Assembly (NCBI GenBank): GCA_023525975.1
Contig: CM042039.1
Coordinates: 16,460,501 to 16,524,500, forward strand
DNA length: 64,000 nt
Source: Smallanthus sonchifolius
Taxonomy: Eukaryota > Streptophyta > Magnoliopsida > Asterales > Asteraceae
Direction: 5' to 3'
Positions 10,913-23,446 of this stretch are shown here, piece by piece (the stretch's first letter is position 1; every line of letters begins with the position of its first letter). The notes below the pieces were generated by a model. That model ran no database searches. It saw nothing but the letters and a program-made list of their open reading frames with translations, and had not been told where the DNA came from. The position numbers were made by a program, and so were the translations under genes.

Positions 10913-13428
10913 TTAGCTTCCCAACTTCATCTTGTAGTCAGGGCAAAACTTAACTAATCTGTTGTATCTTGATGCTAGAAGCGTCGTCCATTCGTCTGTG
11001 TAGATATAATACCTGTCGTTCAGAACCGTCAAATCTTTCATAGAGATGTTGATGAAACAGATCTCATTAAAAACCCTGATGAGTTCACTAGGTTCCAAGT
11101 TTCCACCTTTGGACTTGGTCTTGCCTATCACCACCGCCTCGCCCGTCTTCGGGCCCACATACCAGTACCACATGTTACCAAGGATATCCTGAGAGAACTT
11201 GCTTAGGGGAATCCTGGTCTCACACAGCACTGGGTTGTAGACCAACTTCCTTAAGCTTCTATTTGTCACGGGATGTCTAACATTCTTATCCCGAACTCTC
11301 TTGGGCATTTGAGGCTTGAACACCTCGAAGTTCCATGATCTACCTTCCCGTTGTGGTGATCCCCACAAATCCTTTGCTACAGCATGACTTGTATCACCAA
11401 GTAGCTCACGATTTGCAAGGTTCACTAAGTCTTATTTAGGTAGAGAACTGAATGCCTCGCTGGTAGGTTTCAAATATTGAACCCCTCTGGCGCGCTTGAT
11501 GGCAAACAAGTTCTTGTCATATTCGAAAAGGACAGATAAGATCATTCCTGTTGCTCCATGCTTGTCTATGATTGAAGACTTTTACCAAGCAGGAGGCTGA
11601 CCCTTTTTGAACCATCCTAGAGGATACTTGTTCATCCAGTCATCAACATTAGCAACTTGAGGATCGGTAGGAGAGGCTTCAGTCGAGGTTGCTGCTCCAC
11701 TAGCCTCAGCAACATTCTGAGGCTCGACTGAACCTGTCGTAAAAGCAGCTTCAAAGGTTGGAGCCTCAAAAATGTCTTCGTCCTCAAGCTCATAAACTCC
11801 CTCACCGTCGCCCTTCGGGAACTCCACCATCACATCCTCATCGTTCACATCTCAGTCATCATCAGACTCGATCTCTCCTTCTTTAATATTACTGAGAGCA
11901 TCAATCTGCACTTCTTTGGAATAGTCCGGATCAATCATCAGAATAACATCATCAGATAAATCATATAACACTTTAGCCGCCAACTTTCCTTTATCACTCC
12001 CACCACCACCAGAAGTATCACCGCCGTGCTGAGTAGACTCCCCCTTAGCCATAGACATAGCAGAGATTAGAATAACTATTAAATCTTTTTGCTCACCTCC
12101 ACTAGGACCAGCTTCAAGATCCTTGTCTTTGTCATCATCCTTCGTCAGATCAATTGGATGACAAGCCTCATCACCACTCGGCTTTGGCTTTTCCTTCTCC
12201 TTCTCTTTCTCCTTCTCCCCCTGAGCAGCAAGCTTTTCATTCATCTCACCTATCAACTTGACCATCATTTCATGTTCTTTGCCTTGAATATCCAATCTTA
12301 GATCCATGGTCATTCTATGCCCCAAAATCATGCCGTTCGTCATGATAAGCAACTCATTCTGGGACATTAAGCTTTTAAGCCGCTCCTGGGTTCCCTCACC
12401 CTGGTGCCGTAAACGAGTAACTTCATCCACCAAGGAGTTTATCTGAGCATGTTGAGCCTCTGACTCACTCCTTGATTTATGAATTGTTTCCAGCAAACCG
12501 TCCACCTGAGTTTCCAATGTAGTAATCCTCGCATCACGGGGATCAGGATCCCTGGATGTAGAGGCTTCAGCAGTATGGGTGGGAAAGGAGAATAGTTCAT
12601 CAATGTCAAACCCTTGAGTAAAGTCTCCAAATGTGTAGGGTTGACTGATGGGCTGAAGGGCGGTAGTTGGGATTGTGGATAGGATGGTTGATGTTTCAAT
12701 GGTGGTTGGTGTAATAGTGACCGACTCCATCTGTATGTGAGAAGTGACTACTATTTGATGAACAGTTTGAATCGAGAGGGACACTATCTCAGGCACCTCC
12801 TCTGAGATAGTAGTAGCAGCCACCTCACTTGTTATATGTGGCTGCCTCCTCCTTTGATAAAGCTGTGTGGAAGCTTGAGTAGTAACCGATTGACGCTGAG
12901 CACTAGACTCAAGATCTCTCATGACAGCATCAAAAGGTCTATCGTTTTTCTGCTTTACTCTTCATTCCGCTCTCTGTCTTTGAACTTCAGTTGCTGACTC
13001 TAGTTCGTATTCACTGTCAGAGCTGTCTTGTCGTCTTCGTTTGGAGGATGACTCGGGAAGCGAAACCTTCGCCGTTATCCTTGGGTCTGTTTGGTCTGGT
13101 GCATAATCAGAGTCAGATGAATCAGATCCAGTTACCTTGGAATCTAACTCTTCAGCACCATCTCCTCCTTCGACCTCATCACCTCCATCACCATATTCAT
13201 CAGTATCAGACCCATTTCCTTCTTCCTTTTCCCCCTCTATCTGTTCCTCAACGTGTTCATCAGAGTGTTCACTAAGCTCCAGCTCTGAATCAACAATATA
13301 CCATCTGAAGTTGGGAGGGGCCACATATGCTTCATTTATGAGGTGGCCAAAAAAGGGTGTGTGCTCAGGGGTAGGTTCTACGATGCCTTGCTTCATAAAT
13401 TGGAGGAACACCCTCTTGTCCACCCTTT
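10913..13428 (-). pseudogene. Accessory ORF of H, N-terminus deleted
   Basis: This is the C-terminal three quarters of the family A accessory protein. It begins at the GWTRG.. motif (13428), homologous to KRVDKRVF in E1. It keeps the acidic stretch (13100-13300), the coiled coil (12350-12600), the Lys/Glu tract and both C-terminal modules, ending KMKLGS and stop at 10913-10915. In-frame stops at about 12959 and 11850 and a frame loss near 11425 break it. The missing N-terminal part (about 220 residues) was lost in the same deletion that removed pol. Function unknown. Confidence 0.8.
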
Positions 13429-13499
13429 AATTGAAAACTTATGTCTTTCTTTCTTAAGATTTTCAATTGAATCTTTAAAACGTTTTTCATTTTGTTTGT
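13426..13499 (-). pseudogene. Tail of H gag fused to the accessory ORF
   Basis: The minus strand reads NEKRFKDSIENLKKERH, homologous to the gag tail of N at about 16215-16290. It runs straight into accessory-ORF sequence. The bases TTT at 13426-13428 could belong to either side, a 3 bp microhomology. The gag upstream of this piece continues at 28091 on the far side of N. Confidence 0.85.
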
Positions 13500-14006
13500 T
13501 GCTGGAGCACGTTTGTGTGACAGACACTCTGGATGTCGTCTTATGCGTTTGTACTTTACTTTCTGTATTTGTATTTGTATTTAGTATCTGTATGTATTGG
13601 TTTATCAAGTTGTAAATAGTTATATAGGTACTTGTACTTGTCTAGTCTTTGTAAAGTGTTGTGTGAACTTAACAAGTGCGCAGGATGTACATCCTGCGTA
13701 CTTAGCAAGTACGCATGAGTAAAAGGTTGCGTACTGCTAAGTACGCGGGAGTTAATTCCTGCACACTTGACAAGTGTGCAAGTAATAGGTCTAAGTATAT
13801 ATAGCTGCTCTTGACAGAAAATATGTACGCACTCATTCTGTAACCGGCTGTGGTTATCAATAGATGAAGTTAGAAGTAATTCGTGTTTGTTGTCGGTTTA
13901 CTTTGTTATGTTGTCTGATACTCCACCTAGTCACGGGCATTCCACACCCGATCCGACTAGTCACACACGCTCGCACGTAACGATCCGAGACACCCGGGGA
14001 CCTATA
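13500..14006 (+). repeat. 5' LTR of N
   Basis: 507 bp, starting TGCTGGAGCACG (TGTTGG in the 3' copy) and ending GACCTATA (CTACA in the 3' copy). The palindrome array is at 13671-13780. A TATA box (AAGTATATATAGC) near 13792-13804 is followed by the presumed transcript start region. Confidence 0.93.
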
Positions 14007-14008
14007 AG

Positions 14009-14020
14009 TGGTATCAGAAC
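14009..14020 (+). promoter_or_regulatory. Primer binding site of N (tRNA-iMet type)
   Basis: TGGTATCAGAAC starts two bases after the LTR. It matches the plant copia initiator-Met primer site TGGTATCAGAGC with one change. Confidence 0.9.
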
Positions 14021-14558
14021 ATTGGCTCTTGATTTCGAGTGTTGTGAGTGTGTTAGGAGCATTTTTGACACAGTCTACAACCTTTCTACTAGCAAAAGTG
14101 ACCTATTTTGGTTATTTTTGTGATAAAAGAGAGGTAGCTCTTGAGCGCTATTTTAGACTAAAAAATCAGTCAAAATTCGACATTTTTGTTGTTTGTTTGA
14201 GTGTTTTGATCACCTAGGGTTTGTTAGAAACATGTTTCTAACCTTTTGGCTTGATCAATTTGTTCAAAACTTCAATTTTTGAAGATTTGAGCATATTCTG
14301 GTGATCAGAAAAAGTTGGTGGATTAGGTGGATAAAGTGAACTGCGTACTTACCATTTTTGGCAAAAAGTACACTGTTCCTGCGTACTTGTTAAATACGCA
14401 AGACCAGTTTACTGCGTACTTAAAATTTGTTCCTACGTACTTACCATTCTTCCTGTGTAATTACTAAGTATGCAAGAAGGAATTCTTAAGTGCGCAAGGC
14501 CATTTCTTAAGTGCGTAAGTTGTGCTGAATTTTCTGATTTTTGACTAAGTGTTTCACT
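14021..14558 (+). other. Untranslated leader of N with palindromes
   Basis: 538 bp between primer site and gag ATG without a convincing gene. From about 14338 to 14520 there are degenerate copies of the GCGTACTT/AAGTACGC unit, less regular than those in the LTR. The matching leader of H is at 34059-34621. Confidence 0.8.
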
Positions 14559-17500
14559 ATGGCAAACGTTCTGAACCTCAGCAGCCTGTTTAACTATAAC
14601 AATGAGATAGGGACTCCACAGAAACCACCTAAGTTTCTTAATGTTAATGATTATTCAAATTGGAAAGCACGGTTTGTGGAGTACATCTCATACATTGATT
14701 CCTCCTTATGGATACCTATCCTTGAGGGATATAAGCATCCAACATGTGTATTTCTTGAAGAAACTGTACCCAAACCTATCTCCAAGCTAGATGAAGAAGA
14801 AAAGAAAGTGTATGACCGTGAAAAGAAGGCTCATGGTTCTATAACTATGGCATTGTCTAGAGATCTTTTTCATAGCTTCAGGGGGTATGATAACTCTAAA
14901 GATCTATGGAAGGCCCTGCAGAAGAGGTTTGAGGGCAACAATGATGTCAAGAAGAGCAAAAGAGAAATGTTGAGGAAACATTATGAATGCTTCAGGTACA
15001 TGGAGAATGAATCTATTGATGAACTTATCTCTAGATTCTATCATCTTCAGACCGAGCTGAAGTCTTATGATCTCAAGTATCTTGCTGATGAGTTGGTTGA
15101 AAAATTTCTAGATGCTCTACCACCTAGATTTGACATGTACACTACCTTATTAAGAGAGAAATCCAAATTCTATGAGATGACTGTTGAGGAAGCAATAGGT
15201 AAGATTCAGGCACATGATATGAACCTGAGAAAGAAATAAAGTTATGGTAGACCTCAAATACAAGATCCCTCCATGTATTTTCGGGTGAATTCTACTGCAA
15301 AGCCATCTGGTTCAGGAATTGCCTTATTCTTTAGGAGTCCTCAGGATGAAGAACATACACTTGGTGGTGGTAATCAAACATGCTTTACTGCATCAGGATC
15401 CAGCCAATACCATCACAATAAGTCTTGCTCAAGAAACACTACCCCTTCAGCTAACCAGACTGCTATTGCCAAGATTGCTGAAGATCATGTGGCTTTGTTC
15501 TCGTCATGTATGCTTGCCTACGAGAACTTCATTGGTGGGAAGCTAACAGATCCTGAAACCATTGAAGAAGACTTCAAAGACTTCAATCAGGTGGATCCAG
15601 ATGACATGGATATTCAGTGGAATATGCCCATGAACTTGAGAAGGGCTAAACATTTCCTGAACAGAACTGGCAGGAAGTTTATTGGTGGTCATTTAAATGC
15701 CAAGGTGGGATTTGATAAATCCAAGGCCAAGTGCTATAAATGCAATAACTTTGGATATTTCGCAAGGGAATGTCAGAAGGACAAAGCACCAGCTTTGTTC
15801 ACCAGACCAAGCCAGGGAAGCAACTTAGGAAACAATCAAGGGTTCAACAATCAGAACAACTGCAATCAAAGTCAAGGTGGAACGTCCAGTGCTCTAGTGG
15901 TTCAGCAGGACGACAGCTTTGATTGGGGTGTTCATCTGGAATATGCCACACTTTCACAAACCCAAATGGGATTGATGGCAGAGATTGTTAAAATGATGGA
16001 AGCAGAAGAACGAGAAGCATCTAGAGCTGACCAAAGAGAATCTACATCAGCATTTGCCCTCATGGCTATTGGAGAGGCATCAAGCTCGTCAACTGAGGTA
16101 GATTCCAATTCTTTTGCTGTTATTTCATGTTCTAAATGCTTAGTCTTGAAAGAAGAAAATGTTCGACTTCAAGACAAAGTTGAACCCCTTCGTATTGCAG
16201 CGTTAAGTTAAAAAACGAATGAAAAACGTTTTAAAGAATCAATTGAAACTCTTAAGAAAGAAAGACATGATTTTTCAATTAAAATCAGTGAACAACAGTT
16301 TCATTTGGACGTTGCATACAAGGGGTTAGAGAAAAAGAATACTGAAATTGCCAAACTGCAAAATGAGATCATGTAGTTAAGTGGCAAGATTGTGAAGTTG
16401 AAAAACTCTCGCTTTGTGGTGGAACACTACGAATATGTAGTGAGGCAAGTGAATGGATTGGGCTTAGGTACTAATGTAATTCCTCTACCAGTGAGCGGGA
16501 AGTTTTTCAACGGTTTGATTGACATTGACTTGTCATGCTTAGATGAATCCTCAAGTTAGGATAATTCTTCTAACAATGATGATTCTTCAAGTAAGGCTGA
16601 CTCAACTTCTGATGAGTTCTTCTCAGATGAAGGCTCTGAGAACACCAATTATGAGGGTGTTGTCTCAGAGGAGTTGATTGGTGAACATACAATTATGAAA
16701 AACATTGTCACTAATCGAGATAATTGTATTTTAACTGAACCTAACACTGTTGAATCAAATGATAAACTCAAGTTAATGCTTTAAGTAGGTTTCAAAACCA
16801 TAAAGCCAGTCGCAGATCTTGATGACTTGGGTAAAAATTTTCAGAAAAACATGGACAAATATTATGCTTAAGGTAATAAATCTAAATCAGGTCAAGCATA
16901 AGGTCCTTGTTATGTTCACTAAACAACTATTGGTACTCCTAAAGCTGAGTCATCTGCATCCAAAAGCAGAGAGCCTTATAAAAGGGTTTACAAAGACAAA
17001 CGGACATGCTTTCACTGTGGTACGGTTGGTCACATTCTGGTGAACTGCCCTGATAACAACCAAGGGAAACGACCAATGTTTCCACAACAAGCCGCTTCCC
17101 TTAGGACACCATCAATGAAGCAACCCGTGAAACCCAAATCAGATGTGGTGAAGCCACTAGTGAAACCTATGGTGAATCCAAAGGCAAAGTCTGAGGTTAA
17201 ATCATTTTTTTTTCCAAAACGGGAGAAACAATCTGCTAAACCCAGTGTATCTACCTCTGGCAGTACACAATCTAGTGAGAAATCTATGGTGAAACTCTCT
17301 AAGCCACAGACAAGAAGAAGGAACAAGAGGCTAAGAAAACTTGAACAGCAGCTAGCTGGTAGTCAACAAGGTGAAGTTTCCACTAGTTCACCTAAAGTTG
17401 AGACTAGCAAGCCTGATGTTTAAAAGGCTAAAAAGGAAAACAAAAGTTTTAAACCTTCTGATCCTAAATCTTCTAAGGATTCACCCATTTTTGACAGTCA

Positions 17501-17585
17501 TGATTGAGAATTAATAGAGGTTGTTTATTTTGAGAAAGACGGACGACCCAAGACCACTATGGCTTGGGTCTCCAAATCTAACTGA
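14559..17585 (+). pseudogene. gag of N
   Basis: ATG 14559 opens MANVLNLSSLFNYNNEIG, followed by the copia gag core (NVNDYSNWKARF, DLFHSFRGYDNSKDLWKALQ). A TAA at 15237 interrupts; the frame goes on to a first zinc knuckle at about 15730 that reads CYKCNNFGYFAREC, with Tyr where His is needed (His is kept in H). A second knuckle, CFHCGTVGHILVNC, lies at 17008-17048 and is intact. Further stops occur near 16210, 16375, 16557 and 16783. The gag frame ends at TGA 17583-17585, at the same codon as in P and Q. In intact elements the product forms the particle and binds RNA. Confidence 0.85.
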
Positions 17586-17600
17586 TTTGTTTGTGACTCG

Positions 17601-20600
17601 TGCAGGGACATTTGAAGGGAACTATCTCTAACTGCTGGTGTGTAGAGAGTGGGTGTTCCCAGCACATGACAGGAAACATGGCACTGCTTCAAGATGTTAA
17701 ACCATTCAAAGGCGGCTATGTAGCCTTTGCATGAGAGAAGAGCGGTAGTATCACTTGTCAAGGTGTGGTTACGAATGGATGTATTAGCTTCGATAGTGTC
17801 AACTACTGCGAACAGCTGAAACATAACCTATTGAGTGTCTCTTAGATGTGCGACAAGGAGTACTCGGTTATGTTTGACAAGCTTGAATGCTTGATTCTCA
17901 AGCCTGGTTTTGAGGTTCCTGAAGACTAGATTTTGATGCGAGCTCCAAGAACAAACGACACCTATCAGATCGATATGAGCGTGGCGACAACCACCTCATC
18001 AGTTGCTACTTGTTTGCTTACAAAAGCGACAGAGCTTAACTCAATCTTGTGGCATAGGAAACTCGGACATATTTCTTATCGTAAAATGAATCATCTTATC
18101 TGAAACGGTTTGGTAACCGGGGTTCCTAAGTTGAGATTTGCTATTGCAGATGACTGTATGCCTTGTAAAAAGGGTAAACAACACCGAAAATCTCACAAGC
18201 CCAATCTCCAAAACTCCATTGATACCCCTTTGGAACTCCAACACATGGATTTGTTTGGACCCATAAGTATCAGGAGTATTAGAGGCAAGTCATACTGTCT
18301 AGTTGCAACTGATGATTTCTCATGTTTTTCCTAGGTGCATTTTTTAGGTACTAAGGATGAGACTGCTGGAATTCTTCAATACCTGATTGTGAGCTTGGAA
18401 ACTTTATGCAAACTGAAGGTTAGAAGAATAAGGAGTGACAACGGAACGCAGTTCAAAAATAACATGATGGAGCTTTTTCTGTCTCAAGAAGGGTATCCGT
18501 CTCGAATTCAGTGCACCGTATACACCACAGCAAAATGGAGTTACAGAGAGGAAGAACATAACTCTGATTGAGACTGCAAGGACTATGTTGTCTGACGCTA
18601 AGCTTCCTGTTACGTTATAGGCAGAAGCTGTCAACACAGTGTGTCACGTTTTGAACAGAGTTTTGGTGGTTAAGAGACACAACAAAACTTGTTATAAGCT
18701 GATCAATAATCGACCTCCCAATCTTGACTACCTAGTTCCTTTTGGTACTCCCTGTTCCTTATTGCTACAGTACAAGGATCGGAAATCCAAATTTCATGCA
18801 AAAGCAGTGGAAGGCATCTTCTTAGGATATGTTGCCAATTCACCATGCAAGAGAGTGTACAATATAGGAAATCGTTCAGTCGAAGAATGGTTCGAAGTGG
18901 ATTGCAGTAAACACAGTATTCCACCAGAACTAATAGGTCCAGCTTAGGGTTTTGATTATGATGCTCTCTTCAAATCTTTTAACCTTCCTGATCTATCTGT
19001 CAAAGATGCCGCCAGTTTGTATGAATTCTTTAGTGGCGGTGATGACTCCAATTTCTTAACTAGAGCAACTATACATATTCCAGCTCTTGATTCCAATACT
19101 GCATCTGCATCTGGAACCCATGAAAGTGACAATGAAGAGGTGGCTCATGTTGATGGAAATGACACTCTAGCTGATCCTAACATTCGTGTAGGAAATGAAG
19201 CTCCAGTTGATCCAATCAACATCGAATCTTCTTCTGGTACACATGATATGGGGAACTTAAGCACAAATCATGATTCAAATATCCAGGAACCACATGTACC
19301 AGAGTCGAGAGTGCATAAGAATCATCCGATTGACAACATCATTGATGATCCTGATGCCAGTGTTCAAACTCGTCACAGAACCATTGCCAAGAACACCAGT
19401 TTGTATGCTAAGATACTTGACACAGGTATCATGGAAACATGTTTGCATGCTGCATTCGTATCCCAATTGGAGCCGAAGAATGTGAAAGAGGCTCTAGCTG
19501 ACAACTGCTGGATAGAGGCAATGCAAGATGAACTGTCTCAATTCCAAAAGTTGCATGTGTGGGATTTAGTTGACCTTCCAAAGGGTATGCATCCGATTGG
19601 AACCAGATGGGTGTTCAAATGTAAGACGGATGATCGACACGTTGTAGTGAAGAATAAAGCAAGGTTGGTTGTTTAGGGATTTTATCAGCAAAAGGGCCTG
19701 GATTACACTGAAGTATATGTCCCAGTTGCGAGACTTGAAGCCATTCGACTGTTTCTGGCTTATGCCTCCTTTGTTGGCTTCAAGGTCTATCAACTTGATG
19801 TGAAGGGTGCTTTCCTATACGGGAAAGTTCATGAAGAGGTCTATGTGACTCAACCACCCGGCTTTGAAGATCCGCATAATGTTGATAAAGTGTATAAACT
19901 GGATAAAGCACTATATGGTCTTCATCAAGCACCTCGGGCATGGTATGATACTCTTTCAAAGCATTTATTGTCCAATCATTTAGATCGTTGACAAATTGAC
20001 TCAACCTTCTTCATACAGAAAGCGGGAGGTGATATTCTACTTGTGCAATTTTGGGTCTACAAATGAAGAGATGTGTAGGGAATTCAAAAGGGTGATGAAG
20101 TCCAAGTTTGAAATGAGCAATATGGGTGAACTGTCATTTTTCTTGGGTCTGCAAGTCAGTCAAAGGGATGATGACATTTATCTACATCAAACTAAGTACG
20201 TACAAGACATTTTGTCGAAATACAAAATGAATGATTGTAGTACTTATGGTACACCAATCCCAGAGCATCTAGATAAAGATGGAAAGGATATGGATTGTAA
20301 ATTGTACTGTGGGGTGATCGGTTCTCTTATGTATCTCACAGCTTCAAGACCCGATATAATGTTTGTTGTGTGCTTGTGCTCGAGGTTTCAGTCACAACCA
20401 AAGGAATCTCATATGATAGCTGTGAAGAGAATCTTCAGATACCTGAAAGGGAAACCCCGATTAGGTCTTTGGTACTCCAAGCAGCAGTCGTTTGACTTCA
20501 AAGCCTACACTAATTTTGATTACGACGGTTGTAACCTCGATAGAAAATCAACCTCAGGTGGATGTCAACTCTTGGGAGACAGGCTGGTCTCCTGGCAGTG

Positions 20601-20962
20601 CAAGAAGCAGTCAACGGTTTCTGTCTTAACATGTGAAGCAGAGTACATTGTTGCCGCAAGCTGTTGTTCTCAGATATTGTGCATCCAGCAGCAATTGCGA
20701 CTATGGCTTAAACTACACTGGAACCCCCTTGTTCATTGAAAACAATGCCACCATGTCCATCACAAATAACCCAGTGAAACATTCTAAAACTAAACACATT
20801 GAGATTCGTCACCACTTCATCCGTGATTGTGCTGAAAAACACTTAATTGAACTTGTAAAGGTTCACACGGATGACAACTTTACTGACCTTTTCACTAAGG
20901 CGTTTGATCGGACTTGTTTTGAACATCTCGTCAACATGATAGGAATGTTCAATCCTGAGTGA
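17601..20962 (+). pseudogene. pol of N (protease, integrase, RT, RNase H)
   Basis: Homology to P pol shows the order. The protease motif at about 17640 reads ESGCSQHMTG instead of DSGCSRHMTG, so the catalytic Asp is lost. Gag-pre-integrase (LWHRKLGH) is near 18050. The integrase core has MDLFGP at 18245 and RSDNGTQF near 18430, with frameshifts after 18480. RT starts near 19500 with QLDVKGAFLYG at 19790. The YVDD box expected near 20045 is gone through a short deletion. RNase H follows with a frameshift near 20700 and ends FNPE at 20960. Many TAG/TGA codons (for example 17926, 18333, 19674). Not functional. Confidence 0.88.
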
Positions 20963-22256
20963 AAACTTGTTTTTCAAATCAAAACATTTTCTTAGAAGTT
21001 AACTTTTATTTTCTTTTAAGTTTGTACAGTTTGTATTTCTTTCAAATTAATTCAAAAAACCCAAACAAATTAGAAAACCAAGACATTTGAAAGTCATTTG
21101 AAGAAAAGAGGAAATGATAGCACATCAGTAATGATCTAAACGTCTTAGATTGCACATATGGAAAATGATTGTGTCATGCTTACTTAACCGTTTAAGTTGT
21201 TTCAGTGTCAATTTGAATATTTGCAAGTAAGTTGAAATGTCAGTAGGCTATAAGTATATTTGAATCATTAGTAGTGTGGAAATTAAAGTAATATACTACA
21301 ACTGTGATTTGAACCCATGTTTGCTTGTGTGTGTGTGTAAAAGAATGCTAAAAGATCATTATCAGATAAAGGATGTAAGATTTGGCAAGTATTTTCTTAT
21401 GAGACCAGTTTCGGGTTATGTCTTTAGCACAATTTTACGGTTCACTTCACTACCCATACTCACAAGTATGCAACGGGAAGTTGGGCCAAGATATGTCTTG
21501 ACATCAACCGTTGAGCATATATTCATCCTTGAATCATTCCTGAGTCATTGAAATCAAATCCAGATAAAAGTTGGATCCTCTTTCCCAAATCCTCAGACTC
21601 CATACTTATTAACTTGAATCATCACAAATATTCACTGAAGAAAAACCTCCCAAACCAAGACGAATGAATCAATTGATTCTAAATCTTATGATTCTGCTTG
21701 ATTTTTCTGTGCTAAATGGTGTAACTTCATTCTGGAAATTTTGAAAATCATTGGGAAAATCTTAGATGACTTGAGATAGTGCAAATTTAAATGACATAAC
21801 TGTGGGGTACACGTTGTATACTTATAATCAATACCTTAACACACAAGAACATGATGCAAAGATGCTTGTAGTTTCAAATCTTATAATATTGCCAACTTAA
21901 ATTACATGTTAATATTGCATAATACGTATGAATAAGTAGTAATCCATGATATGATCCCATATTCTTTGATGTTTATTGTGTATCATTTTTGCTTATAATA
22001 GCCTGATATGATCCTCTGCTCATGACTTTGACCAAAAATAACTTGTGTGTATATTCATGTATATCCTTATCTAAATCTTGTGCATATTATCTTTATTCAG
22101 AAAAGCTCAAAAAGATTTTAACTTTGTGTACAGTTCAATCATTATCCAAAAAGACAAAAAGATTTTCCGAACAGTTTATCAAAACTTAAGAAAAACCAAA
22201 AATATTTGTGTTTAACTTCCTTGAACTACTTTTGAAAACCTCTTGATTGAATGTTC

Positions 22257-23446
22257 TGATGTGGTTCCAACGGTTTAGTCGTTGGCCAAAGCAAAAAGAA
22301 AGAAGCTAAGAAGAATTTTAGAGAGAATTTAGACTAATTCATATTTCATTCATATCCTCAATTCATAAAACATAAGCCTTTTTATATAGGCTAACAAGAA
22401 TTAACTTACCACTAAATTCATAAGTTACAAGTACTCCACTAACTCCATATTACTAAACATACATAAAAGAGACAATTAACTGAAATAAAGGAAACTGATT
22501 GCTAATTGTGTTGTGGGATTTGTAGAGGCATGTAACAATCCCTTCCGCTTGAAGAAACCTTGCCCGCAAGGTTGAGAATCCAAAGACGACATGGGCGAAT
22601 ATCCCACGGAGGACGCCACTCGGTTCTTCCAGTAGCATTTGAATAAGTTGTAGCCAAACCCCAAGGTGTGCGCCACTCGCGGGACCGGACAACACAGTTT
22701 GATACCCGTTTTTGAGGACTTTCTTCAAATACATCAAAATGCATCAACAACTTTGAGGCTTGTAGAACACCCCCATTAAATTGTGAAAATATGCTAAGTA
22801 TTGAGATGGCACATGACTTCAACAAAGGTTCAGAATCATGGTTGTTGATCTTCATTAATGCTCTCCTTTCACTAAACGATGCAACAACATGTAAAGCATA
22901 AGATTGAATTTCTGTGGAGGCTGCTCGCATGTTAGAAGACCCTACTTGTGGGTTGAAAACAACTTTTGGGTTCAGGTTTGAGACGGTTGGGTGCGGAATA
23001 GGCGGTGGTTGAAGAGGGTTGTTGCGGTGGCGGAGCGGGTGGTGGTAACCGAGGTCGGTTCTTGAGAAAATCAATCATCTCAACAAGCATTGACTCGATT
23101 CGAGCCAACGACTCATGCCATTCTTGAGCATCCATATGAGTGGATCAAGACCGCTCTGATACCACTGATGTGGTTCCAACGGTTTAATCGTTGGCCAAAG
23201 CAAAAAGAAAGAAGCCAAGAAGAATTTTAGAGAGAATTTAGACTAATTCATATTTCATTCATATCCTTAATTCATAAAACATAAGCCCTTATATATAGGC
23301 TAACAAGAATTAACTTACCACTAAATTCATAAGTTACAAGTACTCCACTAACTTCATGTTACTAAACATACTTAAAGGAAACAATTAATTAAAATAAAGG
23401 AAATTGATTGCTAATGGTGTTGTGGGATTTGTAGAGGCACGTAACA
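22257..23446 (-). mobile_element. TRIM: 1190-bp non-autonomous LTR element
   Basis: Two 281 bp repeats (22257-22537 and 23166-23446) start TGATGTGG and end GTAACA, flanked by TGTTC at 22252-22256 and 23447-23451. The minus-strand primer site TGGTATCAGAGC is at 23153-23164, one base inside the right LTR, and a purine-rich AAGCGGAAGGGA sits beside the left one. The 628 bp interior is too small for pol. It interrupts the spacer of N. Confidence 0.95.
22541..23135 (-). pseudogene. gag-like remnant in the TRIM
   Basis: The minus strand opens MDAQEWHESLARIESMLV, a short coiled N-terminus followed by a Pro-rich run, resembling gag starts of plant LTR elements. The frame then shifts (about 23000) into a second open stretch that ends near the left LTR with SSSGRDCYMP. 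No zinc knuckle, protease or RT motif is present. Identity beyond gag-like is not established. Confidence 0.5.
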
